In this document: one piece after another, positions 8,011-15,584 of the stretch
How the letters are laid out: each line of letters starts with the position of its first letter
Position numbering within the stretch: position 1 is the stretch's first letter
Assembly (NCBI GenBank): GCA_046758865.1
Contig: JBHIBD010000013.1
Location: 1-39,181 of the forward strand
Source of the DNA: JBHIBD01 sp046758865
GTDB taxonomy: Bacteria > Planctomycetota > Brocadiia > Brocadiales > Bathyanammoxibiaceae
DNA: 39,181 nt
Direction: 5' to 3'
Notes under the pieces: generated by a model
The model's input: the letters and a program-made list of their open reading frames with translations, nothing else
The model's database searches: none
Told to the model about the DNA's origin: nothing
Program-made: the position numbers and the translations under genes

Positions 8011-9266
8011 AAGTCGTTGCCCTCAAGGCCAGCTACGTAGTGGCCTCCCCTGGAGAGCTGATAGAAGGGGGGCGGGTAGTGGTGCAGGGGACCAAGATAA
8101 TAGACGTAGGGCCCCCCAAAACCTGTAGTGCCAGCGGAGAGGAGATTGATTTTGGGACGGCAGCGATAATCCCTGGGCTCATCAATGCCCACACCCACCT
8201 GGAACTTACCGACCTCAAGGGTAAGATACCACCACCCAAGAGCTTTACCCACTGGCTGAGGCACATAGTGGCCTATCGCAGGGAGGAGCCTGATAGGGAC
8301 CTTTCTACTGCAGTAGAGAGGGGCGTGCAGTTGAGCCTCGAGGCCGGTACCACCACGGTAGGTGATATATCTACTTCAAACGATTCATTTAGGACACTTC
8401 CCAGGCTTCCCATACGAAAGAGGGTCTTTAAGGAGGTGCTGGCCTTAGACCCAAAGGTTGTGGCCTCTGTGCTGGAGGATGCAATAAGGATACTTTCAGA
8501 GTTTCCCAGGGACGGCCTTGGTTACGTTGGTCTCTCTCCCCATGCCCCTTATACCGCATGCGAGAAACTCTATAAGGGCTGCACTCTATTTTCTAAGGGA
8601 CATGATATGCTTCTTACGACCCACGTCTCTGAGACAGAAGACGAGTTGGAATTTCTGAGCAAAGGTACAGGGAGCTTTGCTATAATGCTTAAGGCCTACG
8701 GGATATTGGAGGGTTGGGAGCCGCCCGGGCTATCACCCATTGCGTATCTAAAGAACATAGGTGCACTGGCAAGCCCGTGGCTGTTGGTTCATTGTAACTA
8801 TCCAAGCGATGAAGAGGTGCATATAATAAAAGAAAGCGGTTCCAGCGTTACTTACTGTCCCAGGAGTCATCACTACTTTGGCCATAAGATACACCCATTT
8901 CCCAGGTTATTGAGAGAAGGCATAAATGTGGCCCTTGGCACGGACAGCCTGGCCAGTAACCAATCCTTGAGCGTCCTGGATGAGATGAGATTTGTCATTG
9001 CCAATTACAAGGAGGTAAGTCCTCAAGATGTGATGGCGATGGCAACGGTGGGAGGCGCCAGGGCCCTGGGGGTGGAGGACCGTGTTGGCAGGCTTTCGCC
9101 CGGTCTGGAGGCCGACCTGGCGGTCATGGAACTACCCAAGGATGGTGGGGGGTCTGTGCTTGACCGACTCCTCCAGCCGGACACACGGAACGTCTTTACC
9201 ATGGTGGCGGGTAGGCCCTGTTACGATAAATACGGCCTTTTTAATGGGGTAAAGATACGTGCTTGA
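7986..9266 (+). CDS. Amidohydrolase: MTA/SAH deaminase or aminofutalosine deaminase
   Basis: A 426-residue metal-dependent hydrolase of the TRZ/ATZ (MtaD, MqnX) group. Metal ligands are visible: HxH in NAHTHLEL (H69, H71), a His in TTHVSETEDELEF, the His pair in CPRSHHYFGH, and the Asp of GTDSLASN. Such enzymes deaminate 6-aminopurine nucleosides: 5'-methylthioadenosine, S-adenosylhomocysteine, or 6-amino-6-deoxyfutalosine in menaquinone synthesis. The start is TTG at 7986 or TTG at 7995 (AGGAGAGG lies upstream of both); it overlaps the phosphorylase stop by 25 bases, so the two genes are coupled. The phosphorylase signature favours MTA as substrate, while the likely use of menaquinone keeps the futalosine reading open. 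Confidence 0.78.
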   Translation: MAELDKGLEVVALKASYVVASPGELIEGGRVVVQGTKIIDVGPPKTCSASGEEIDFGTAAIIPGLINAHTHLELTDLKGKIPPPKSFTHWLRHIVAYRREEPDRDLSTAVERGVQLSLEAGTTTVGDISTSNDSFRTLPRLPIRKRVFKEVLALDPKVVASVLEDAIRILSEFPRDGLGYVGLSPHAPYTACEKLYKGCTLFSKGHDMLLTTHVSETEDELEFLSKGTGSFAIMLKAYGILEGWEPPGLSPIAYLKNIGALASPWLLVHCNYPSDEEVHIIKESGSSVTYCPRSHHYFGHKIHPFPRLLREGINVALGTDSLASNQSLSVLDEMRFVIANYKEVSPQDVMAMATVGGARALGVEDRVGRLSPGLEADLAVMELPKDGGGSVLDRLLQPDTRNVFTMVAGRPCYDKYGLFNGVKIRA

Positions 9267-10530
9267 CCTTAGCTATATTAGAAAGCACCCTGAAGAGGTA
9301 AAGAGGGTCGCCGAAGAGAAGCACGACCATGTGGATGTGGAAAAACTCCTTGAGCTAGACCGGAGTCGCAGGGGGCTTATATTTGACTCTGAGCAGCTCC
9401 GTAAGAGACAAAACGAGGCCTCTAAGGAAGTAGGCAGGTTTAAGAAGGAGGGCAAGGATTCTTCCGCACTGATGTATGAGATGAAGGCCGTGCGAAAGAA
9501 GATTAAGGACTATGAAGAAAAACTGCGCGAACTTGACCTGGAGATGAAGGAGATACTGATAAGGATTCCCAATATCCCTGCTGAGGATGTTCCGCCGGGT
9601 GGGGATGAGACTGCGAATGTGGTGATGCGGTCTTGGGGTAAGATGAGGAAGTTCAGTGCCACACCCAAACCTCACTGGGAGCTGGGCACGGCCCTGGGCA
9701 TCTTGGACTTTGAGCGTGGGGCAAAGGTCTCCGGTACGGGCTTTCCATTGTTTAAGGGCCTTGGGGCGAGGTTGGAAAGGACCCTCTTAAATTTTATGCT
9801 CGACCTGCACACAAGTAAGCATGGCTACAAAGAGGTCTTCCCACCGTTTCTGGTAAACAGGGCGTCCATGACAGGGACAGGACAACTACCAAAACTTGAA
9901 GGTGACATGTACAGGACAACAGAGGACGACCTGTTTCTCATACCAACAGCCGAGGTGCCCGTTACCAATATCCACAGGGACGAGATTTTGACCCACAAGG
10001 ACCTTCCTCTATATTATACCGCCTATACGGCCTGCTTTCGGCGTGAGGCCGGCGCTCATGGTAAGGACACGCGGGGCATAATCCGTGTACATCAGTTCGA
10101 CAAGGTGGAGTTGGTGAAGTTTGTAAGGCCTGAGACATCTTGGGATGAACTTGAGTCACTATTGAGGGATGCAGAGGAGGTAATGCAGCTATTGGAGCTT
10201 CCTTACAGGGTGCGGGAACTCTGCGTGGGGGAGTTGAGTTTTGCTGCCAGTAAGTGTTATGACATAGAGGCGTGGGCCCCGGGGGTAGAGCGCTGGCTCG
10301 AGGTGTCTTCTTGCAGTAACTTTACCGATTTTCAGGCGCGCCGCATAAATATACGCTTCAGGGATGAACAGGGTAAGGTCCAGTTCGTCCACACACTAAA
10401 CGGCTCAGGTGTGGCGCTGCCCAGGACGTTGATAGCGCTCCTGGAGAACTACCAGCAGGCCGATGGCTCCGTAGTTATTCCCGATGTGCTGCGGAATTAT
10501 ATGGACGGCATAGACGCAATAAGGCCGTAG
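9259..10530 (+). CDS. serS: Seryl-tRNA synthetase
   Basis: Charges tRNA-Ser with serine in the cytoplasm. The 423 residues match the usual SerRS length. The N-terminal tRNA-binding antiparallel coiled coil runs from about residue 25 to 105 (rich in Lys/Glu, e.g. MKAVRKKIKDYEEKLRELDL). The class II catalytic core follows, with TGTGQLPKLEGDMYRT, the serine-site LIPTAEVP, motif 2 CFRREAGAHGKDTRGIIRVHQF and motif 3 LNGSGVALPRTLIALLENYQ. The start is GTG at 9259, overlapping the amidohydrolase stop by 8 bases, with GGGGT upstream. It is the last of three coupled genes. Confidence 0.97.
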   Translation: MLDLSYIRKHPEEVKRVAEEKHDHVDVEKLLELDRSRRGLIFDSEQLRKRQNEASKEVGRFKKEGKDSSALMYEMKAVRKKIKDYEEKLRELDLEMKEILIRIPNIPAEDVPPGGDETANVVMRSWGKMRKFSATPKPHWELGTALGILDFERGAKVSGTGFPLFKGLGARLERTLLNFMLDLHTSKHGYKEVFPPFLVNRASMTGTGQLPKLEGDMYRTTEDDLFLIPTAEVPVTNIHRDEILTHKDLPLYYTAYTACFRREAGAHGKDTRGIIRVHQFDKVELVKFVRPETSWDELESLLRDAEEVMQLLELPYRVRELCVGELSFAASKCYDIEAWAPGVERWLEVSSCSNFTDFQARRINIRFRDEQGKVQFVHTLNGSGVALPRTLIALLENYQQADGSVVIPDVLRNYMDGIDAIRP

Positions 10531-10633
10531 TGGCAGGTTTTTTTCCCTGTTTTTGCCCCTGAAAATTTTCATCCAGAGTTTAGAGCTAGGGTAGACTTAA
10601 TTACCCCTTTCTTCTACATTAAACACAGCACGG

Positions 10634-12478
10634 ATGAACGCACCAAAGAAGAAGCAGATATATGTCATTATAGCCTTTCATGCCCATCAGCCCGTTCGGG
10701 ACATTCCCAATAAATTGGTAACCGCCGTAAGTGACCCTGAGCTATCCGGTGTTATTACTAAAGTGAGCGACATCCCGTGGTACGAAAGCGACGGGGAGAA
10801 TGTATACAGAAAACTTATCCAGTTTTCACGCTCCATGAAGATACCGGTTACATTGAGTGCCACTAATGAACTGCTCTTTCAGGTGAGGAAGTTCATGCCA
10901 GAGACGCATAAGGCCCTGAAGGAGGCGTATAAAAATAAAGAAATTTTTCCCCTATACACCTTTGCCCACCATACCCACATGGTACTTATCCATCCCGACG
11001 AAATTATAGATGAGATAAAGCTCAACAGGGAATTCCTTCATTACATAGTGGGCGCACCTCACCCAAGGTTCCGCGGTGTCTTCCCGACAGAGGCATCACT
11101 GGACGAGGATAAGCTCATCGGCATAAGCGAGTCTAAGATTAGCTTTGTGGTGTTTCCTCACCTGGACCCCTTGAGGGCAAAGTACAGGATGGAGGGTACG
11201 GGCGACATTAAGGCATTCCCATTCTGGATAAGGCATGGGCTTCTGGCCATCCCAAGACATTTTTCCGTATCGCAAGGTATCCTTAAACCACTTATGCAGG
11301 GGAACCCGGACCTTGCAAGGTCACTGGGCTATCCCTTGGGAGACCTCCCGGTCTTTCCGGAGGAATATGTAATGGACAAGAAGGTGCCTTTCCCTATACA
11401 AGAGGAGGACATGACCAGGGACTACGCGGCTTTATTGAGGAAAGCGCTGGAGGAGGCTCCCGACAGGGGGCTTATGCTCTATATGCAGGGGCTTGACCCC
11501 ATGGGCATCGGTGGGCAGGCCCTGGACGTCCTGCAAGAATCCTGGAGGATTGTTAGGGGAGAAGGGGGTGTGGAGCTGAAATTTGTTACCCCTGATGAAT
11601 ATCTTGCTGAAATAAAGCCGAAGGAGATCTCTCTACCCACGATAAGTTTCAATCAGGTTACGTGGGTGCCGGAGACAAGGCCCGTACTGCGTGTTGACGG
11701 GCACTATCCCCCACTCGGTGTAGAGGATTTTAGAGGGGTTAAGGTTTCAGAACAGCTATACAGCAGGTGGCCCCTTATCTTCTGGCAGCAGGGGTGCTTC
11801 ATCGTCGAGGTGGTTGAAACCGTGTACGAAACCCTGGGTATACCCTTCGATATTGGCACGACCGCCTCCAAGCTCGCCGATGAGGACTATGACATCAGCA
11901 AGTTTGAAATTTCTACCCAGCTGGCACTCCACCTGAGGTTCATAAAGGCTGCGCACAACTGGGGTCTGATGCCGGATGAAGACAGACAAAAACATCCCTA
12001 CATCCACCTACTGAGTATGTGTCGAAAGATACGGGAGAAATATGCGGATGTACTTCCACTCCCCGTTAGACCTCTTCCGGGTTCTTTAGAGGGCATGATG
12101 AAATCTCTGGATATTTTTGTTCAGGGTCGGGTGGATTGTTTTAGAGGGGGTATAGGGACGACGAAACAGAAAGACCCCGAAAAGATAGAGAGCTACCTAA
12201 AAGACGCTGGAGAAAAGGTGCAAGAGGCGAAGGGGGTCTTGGAAAAAATAGTTGATAAAGAAGAAGGCCAGCTCACCACTGGTGAGCTTATTGATGCCTT
12301 GGGGCTTCACGCCAGGCTGGTCGTTATTGCCATGGATGATTTGCAGAGGGCATGGCAGCAGTGCTCCAATGCTGGTGCCATGAGAGATTTTTGTTACAAG
12401 CACTTCTACGAGACCTTTCCCCCAAAGTTTCCGAAACTCCTTGAAGAACTGAACAGGGATTTCCAGGGCATCCGTTGA
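10634..12478 (+). CDS. Glycoside hydrolase family 57-like protein
   Basis: A 614-residue protein with a GH57-type N-terminal domain. Motif 1 is FHAHQP (residues 15-20). NELLF follows near 72, and GVFPTEASLDEDKL takes the place of the usual WLPE-type motif with a Glu in the expected region. A C-terminal region (after about residue 330) is mostly helical and of unclear function. GH57 enzymes act on alpha-glucans (amylase, branching enzyme, 4-alpha-glucanotransferase). No signal peptide, so probably cytoplasmic glycogen metabolism; the exact activity cannot be fixed and the catalytic residues are only tentatively placed. It lies 103 bases after serS and may be transcribed separately. Its 3' side is the repeat-rich stretch with the transposase relic. 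Confidence 0.75.
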   Translation: MNAPKKKQIYVIIAFHAHQPVRDIPNKLVTAVSDPELSGVITKVSDIPWYESDGENVYRKLIQFSRSMKIPVTLSATNELLFQVRKFMPETHKALKEAYKNKEIFPLYTFAHHTHMVLIHPDEIIDEIKLNREFLHYIVGAPHPRFRGVFPTEASLDEDKLIGISESKISFVVFPHLDPLRAKYRMEGTGDIKAFPFWIRHGLLAIPRHFSVSQGILKPLMQGNPDLARSLGYPLGDLPVFPEEYVMDKKVPFPIQEEDMTRDYAALLRKALEEAPDRGLMLYMQGLDPMGIGGQALDVLQESWRIVRGEGGVELKFVTPDEYLAEIKPKEISLPTISFNQVTWVPETRPVLRVDGHYPPLGVEDFRGVKVSEQLYSRWPLIFWQQGCFIVEVVETVYETLGIPFDIGTTASKLADEDYDISKFEISTQLALHLRFIKAAHNWGLMPDEDRQKHPYIHLLSMCRKIREKYADVLPLPVRPLPGSLEGMMKSLDIFVQGRVDCFRGGIGTTKQKDPEKIESYLKDAGEKVQEAKGVLEKIVDKEEGQLTTGELIDALGLHARLVVIAMDDLQRAWQQCSNAGAMRDFCYKHFYETFPPKFPKLLEELNRDFQGIR

Positions 12479-12586
12479 GAGTACATGACAATTAATTCAC
12501 ATGGTAATAATCAACATTTAAAAAAACACAGATATGAGTAAAAGCACGCTTATATAAGTTAAATTAACGTAGGTTGTATCTCGACG

Positions 12587-12890
12587 CCAAGATACTGTAT
12601 GGGTGTGGATGTGGATATAGATGAATTCGTTATCATGCCGAATCATCTACATGGCATAATCATAATTAAATAATGTAGGGGCAGGTCCCCGTGCCTGCCC
12701 TGGAGAAAAAGGGCAACCACAGGGAGTTGCCCCTACAAGAACATTGTCGTTGCCTGATATTGTATATAGTTTTAAATCCTTGACAACAAGAAGATATATC
12801 GAGGGCGTGAAGCAAAGTAGCTCGGAGCCATTTGGAAGACATTTCTGGCAACGCAATTATTACGAACATGTTATCCGGGATGAACAGTAA
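12587..12890 (+). pseudogene. IS200/REP-type (Y1, COG1943) transposase remnant, truncated and frameshifted
   Basis: Not an open frame, but both halves of the family can be read. Around 12611-12666 one frame gives VDIDEFVIMPNHLHGIIII, the HUH (H-x-H) region of Y1 transposases. After a one-base frameshift in the A/T-rich stretch 12660-12674, the next frame runs without a stop to TAA 12888-12890 and gives SLPDIVYSFKSLTTRRYIEG and then FGRHFWQRNYYEHVIRDEQ, the conserved C-terminal part with WQRNYYEH. The N-terminal half of a normal copy (about 80 residues) is missing or unrecognisable. Between the two parts the frame reads straight through the palindromic repeat at 12675-12736. The Tyr nucleophile region survives, but truncation and frameshift make it inactive. 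Confidence 0.8.
12675..12736. repeat. REP-like palindrome inside the transposase relic
   Basis: Perfect 9-base terminal inverted repeats, GTAGGGGCA (12675-12683) and TGCCCCTAC (12728-12736), enclose two sub-hairpins (GGGCAGG-type and GGGCAAC/GTTGCCC). It encodes a Gly/Pro-rich stretch in the transposase frame. The ends match those of the elements at 12891 and 16561. Confidence 0.75.
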
Positions 12891-12948
12891 GTATAGGCAC
12901 GGTCATGCCAAAGGCAGGTCCGCCGAGGCGGACATGCCGTGCCCCTAC
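12891..12948. repeat. REP-like palindrome, directly after the transposase stop
   Basis: Imperfect long dyad: GTATAGGCACGGTCATGCC on the left pairs with GGACATGCCGTGCCCCTAC on the right, with an inner GTCCGCC-GA-GGCGGAC hairpin. It begins at the base after the transposase TAA and ends 15 bases before the acylase ATG, so it has replaced the usual ribosome-site region of the next gene. Confidence 0.75.
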
Positions 12949-12963
12949 ACTGTCATTGTGCAT

Positions 12964-15021
12964 ATGAAGCTACAGAAACGATATTCGGTTATGGCAACTT
13001 TGTTGTTGCTGCTAATCATTTCATTTACCACGACCATTGCCTTTTCTCAGGACGGGTGGTCAAGACTGCAGGTAGGGGATGAGGAGGTATTTATATTCAG
13101 AGATGGGTTTGGCGTGCCTCATATCTTGGCAGACAGTTCTGAGGCGTTGTTTGAGACGTTCGGGTATGTGGTGGCCCAGGACCGCTTGGCGCAGCTTGAG
13201 ATAAGCCGCAGACAGGCACGGGGCAGGTTGGCCGAGGTTGTAGGAGCGGACGCCCTCACATCGGATATTGTGGCAAGGAGAGAGGGCTACACCGAGGAGG
13301 AACTTGCGGAGCAGTATAATGCACTGAGGGCTGAGACCAGGGTACTGGTTGAGGCCTATACAAGGGGCGTAAACCGCTGGATGACTGAGGTGAAATCGGA
13401 TAGAGACAAAAAATTGCCCAGGGAGCTTTGGGAGTTGGGGGTAAAAAATCCTGAACCCTGGAGCGTCTATGACTCCCTTGCCATAGGCATAGCAGTGGCG
13501 AGGAGGTTTGGCCAGCGCGGCGGCAATGAGCTCAAGAATCTTGAGGAGCTGGAGAAACTGGGCAAGGATGAGTTTGAGAAGAGATATCCCTTGAATGACC
13601 CGTCCTCACCCACCACTATTTCTTTTAATGATTTCAATGATAGGTACCTTAATCATTTCTTTGGATGCCTCTGTAAAAGTCACCCCAATATCCTGTGTCG
13701 TTCTGAGTGTGTAGCGTGGCAGCTTGCTGCCACGTTTCCGTGCGAGCAAGCTCGCACGCTACATAGAATGACAATTATGCAAAGTTTTTTGGCTTTCTCC
13801 TCTAATTGTCTACATGGATTTCTCCTTGCAGATGAGCACCGAGGGGCGGAATCTCTGTTTACCGCACTCCCCGGGCTGCCGGAGAAACTGGGTAGCTATG
13901 CGGTGGTGGTCTCCTCAGATAGGTCGGCCAGTGGACGGGCCATGCTTCTTGGGTGTCCGCAGATGGGGTCTAAGGGCCCGCAGCCCGGATATGAGGTGGA
14001 CCTGCATGGAGGCGGCTTTGATGTGGCTGGAATGGCGTTTCCAGGTGTACCTGCGGTGCTTATTGGTTACAACAAGAATATTGCGTGGACCGTCACGAGC
14101 GGCGTCTCTGATAGTGTGGACATATTTGTCGAGGAGCTGAACCCTAAGAACCCCAAAGAATATAAATTTAAAGGAGAGTGGCGAGGGTTCGAATCGAAGG
14201 AGGAGGTCTTTGTGGTCAAAGGTGCAGCAGAAAATGTTACGGAAAATATCTGCCGCAGTGTTCATGGGCCTGTATTTCTTATAGATGAGTCAAAAAATCT
14301 TGCATACAGTACCAAGAGAACGTTCTGGGGTGGGGAACCAAAGTCCTTCGAAAGCTTTATATGGGTTGACAGGGCCAGTTCGATAGATGGTTTTGCTGAG
14401 GCAGTGAATACAATCACCCTCAGCTTTAACCTCTTTTGTGCCGCATCGGATGGCCAGATAGGGTTTTGGCACGTAGGTAAGTACAGGGTCCCCGCACCCG
14501 GTGTTGACCCAAGGCTTCCTGCATCAGGCACGGGCCAGGAGGAGTGGAGGGGTTTTGTGTCGCGTCACAAATTGCCACATAGTGTGAATCCGCCAGAAGG
14601 GTTGATAGTCAACTGGAATAATAAGCCGTCTAAGGACTGGGATAACGGCGACAACATGCCCTGGGTGGGCGAGCACAGGGTCTCGCATATACTGTCGTTG
14701 GTGACGGATAAGGAGAAGATTGCATTTGATGACCTTAAGGCCGTGCCGAGGGGCATTGAGAGCCACGGCACATACCAGCAAGTGGTGGAGCTTGCTGAGG
14801 ACGGCCCTACCGTCTTGAGCGTCTTACCGCCTGGGGAGAGTGGTTTTGTGGACAAAGGAGGGGTGCCTGATCCACATTCTTTGGACCAAAGGGAAATATT
14901 CGATGCCTGGCAGTATAAACCGGCCCATTTTCTGAGCGGAGATGCCGACAAGGACGGCGTCTCTGATAGAGAAGAGGCTAAGAGGAGAACTAATCCCTTT
15001 GACAAAGTCAACGAGAAATAG
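12964..15021 (+). CDS. Penicillin-acylase family Ntn hydrolase, with repeat insertion in the spacer
   Basis: A 685-residue exported protein. The signal peptide is residues 1-28 (MATLLLLLIISF core). The alpha-chain region (FRDGFGVPHILADSSEALFE, YVVAQDRLAQLE) is typical of penicillin/aculeacin acylases, which hydrolyse amides or acyl-homoserine lactones in the periplasm. The new N-terminal nucleophile after self-cleavage is probably Ser311 (codon 13894-13896, in KLGS-YAVVVSSDRSASG), followed by YNKNIAWTVTSG and VNWNNKPS. Between PLNDPSSPTT and Ser311 lies an in-frame insertion containing the palindrome at 13711-13762. About 200 residues normally found between the LKA segment and HGTYQQVVEL in the beta chain appear to be missing. 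The C terminus is a calcium-type DADKDGVSD repeat. The start is the ATG just before the signal peptide; the ribosome site is poor. Activity is uncertain. Confidence 0.75.
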   Translation: MKLQKRYSVMATLLLLLIISFTTTIAFSQDGWSRLQVGDEEVFIFRDGFGVPHILADSSEALFETFGYVVAQDRLAQLEISRRQARGRLAEVVGADALTSDIVARREGYTEEELAEQYNALRAETRVLVEAYTRGVNRWMTEVKSDRDKKLPRELWELGVKNPEPWSVYDSLAIGIAVARRFGQRGGNELKNLEELEKLGKDEFEKRYPLNDPSSPTTISFNDFNDRYLNHFFGCLCKSHPNILCRSECVAWQLAATFPCEQARTLHRMTIMQSFLAFSSNCLHGFLLADEHRGAESLFTALPGLPEKLGSYAVVVSSDRSASGRAMLLGCPQMGSKGPQPGYEVDLHGGGFDVAGMAFPGVPAVLIGYNKNIAWTVTSGVSDSVDIFVEELNPKNPKEYKFKGEWRGFESKEEVFVVKGAAENVTENICRSVHGPVFLIDESKNLAYSTKRTFWGGEPKSFESFIWVDRASSIDGFAEAVNTITLSFNLFCAASDGQIGFWHVGKYRVPAPGVDPRLPASGTGQEEWRGFVSRHKLPHSVNPPEGLIVNWNNKPSKDWDNGDNMPWVGEHRVSHILSLVTDKEKIAFDDLKAVPRGIESHGTYQQVVELAEDGPTVLSVLPPGESGFVDKGGVPDPHSLDQREIFDAWQYKPAHFLSGDADKDGVSDREEAKRRTNPFDKVNEK
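13696..13772. repeat. Palindromic element inserted in frame in the acylase gene
   Basis: Outer arms TGTCGTTCT (13696-13704) and AGAATGACA (13764-13772) enclose a 52-base core at 13711-13762 that begins GTAGCGTG and ends CACGCTAC. The core folds into two perfect hairpins, GTGGCAGC-TT-GCTGCCAC and CGTGCGAGC-AA-GCTCGCACG. The outer arms match those of the element at 16929-17000. Confidence 0.75.
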
Positions 15022-15027
15022 ATTTAC

Positions 15028-15540
15028 CTAGTTGCCTATAAGCTCAAAGCTTTCCACTACTAGATGAGGGGGAGTTCTCTTCATTTTTATGGCGTGAATT
15101 TTGCCTACAAGCTTTAATTCTTTACCCATCATTGCTTCATCGGCTTTTAACCCCTCTGCTATAAGAAATAGAGTCCCCTTTATGTCCTCTGTTATGGCTA
15201 AGCGGCCGTCTTGTTCTATGATCCTACCTTTTATAACAATTTTAATATCCTTGACACCGAGTTCGCTATCCTCCACGGCCTCTACCAATTTATGTAAGTT
15301 TAGAGAGTCTCCTTGCTTAGCCGTTACTGCCGCTGACTGGTCTTCCAGACTAACTATCACGTCCTGAACGCCATCCTGGCGCTTTAGGAGTCTTTCGACC
15401 CCGTAGGTTCAAAGGTTACAGACCATGCCGACAATTCCCAATTCTACCCTCTCTACTTGGGCGAAGAGAAACGACTGCGAAAATAGGACCAAAGAAATGA
15501 TAACAAAGAATACACAGACAGGGTTTCTTATGGACTTCAT
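15028..15540 (-). CDS. Candidate selenoprotein: exported heavy-metal-associated (HMA) domain protein, CxxU
   Basis: Read from ATG 15540 (AAAGGAGG, 9 bases upstream) the frame gives a signal peptide (residues 1-28, VCVFFVIISLVLFSQSFLFA) and then an HMA fold: IVGMVCNL, an in-frame TGA at codon 44 (15411-15409), and TYGVERLLKRQDGVQDVIVS continuing for 126 further codons to a normal stop. In HMA domains the motif is GMxCxxC followed by xxxVExxLxxxxGVxxVxVS, so TGA sits exactly at the second metal-binding Cys, and everything after it is conserved and open. A hairpin with a G-containing loop follows at 15383-15367. The most economical reading is selenocysteine, giving a 170-residue CxxU metal-binding protein. 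A TGC/TGT to TGA point mutation is the alternative. The C-terminal half (VKDIKIVIKGRIIEQDGRLA, LKLVGKIHAIKM) is an unrecognised beta-rich domain. Last gene of the MerR operon. Confidence 0.7.
15367..15383 (-). promoter_or_regulatory. Candidate bacterial SECIS hairpin
   Basis: Downstream of the TGA the minus strand reads AGCGCC-AGGAT-GGCGTT: a 6-base stem (with one G-U pair) and a 5-base loop with G at its second and third positions. The loop begins about 31 bases after the TGA, inside the range known for bacterial SECIS elements, and the stem can be lengthened by CCT/AGG across a small internal loop. A second hairpin, GGGGTC-GAAA-GACTCC, lies between them. Fold judged by eye only. Confidence 0.5.
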
Positions 15541-15584
15541 TTCCAGATACCTCCTTTTTCTTAATTCTGTGATTTCACTATAGT

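Noticed and set aside
12832..12963. N-terminal extension of the acylase from ATG 12832
   Set aside because: The extra residues come from the transposase relic and palindrome read in another frame; the signal peptide starts at 12964.
15028..15360. A separate 110-residue protein starting at GTG 15360
   Set aside because: It is the part of the HMA gene after the TGA; there is no ribosome site at 15360 and the first half of the domain is upstream in the same frame.
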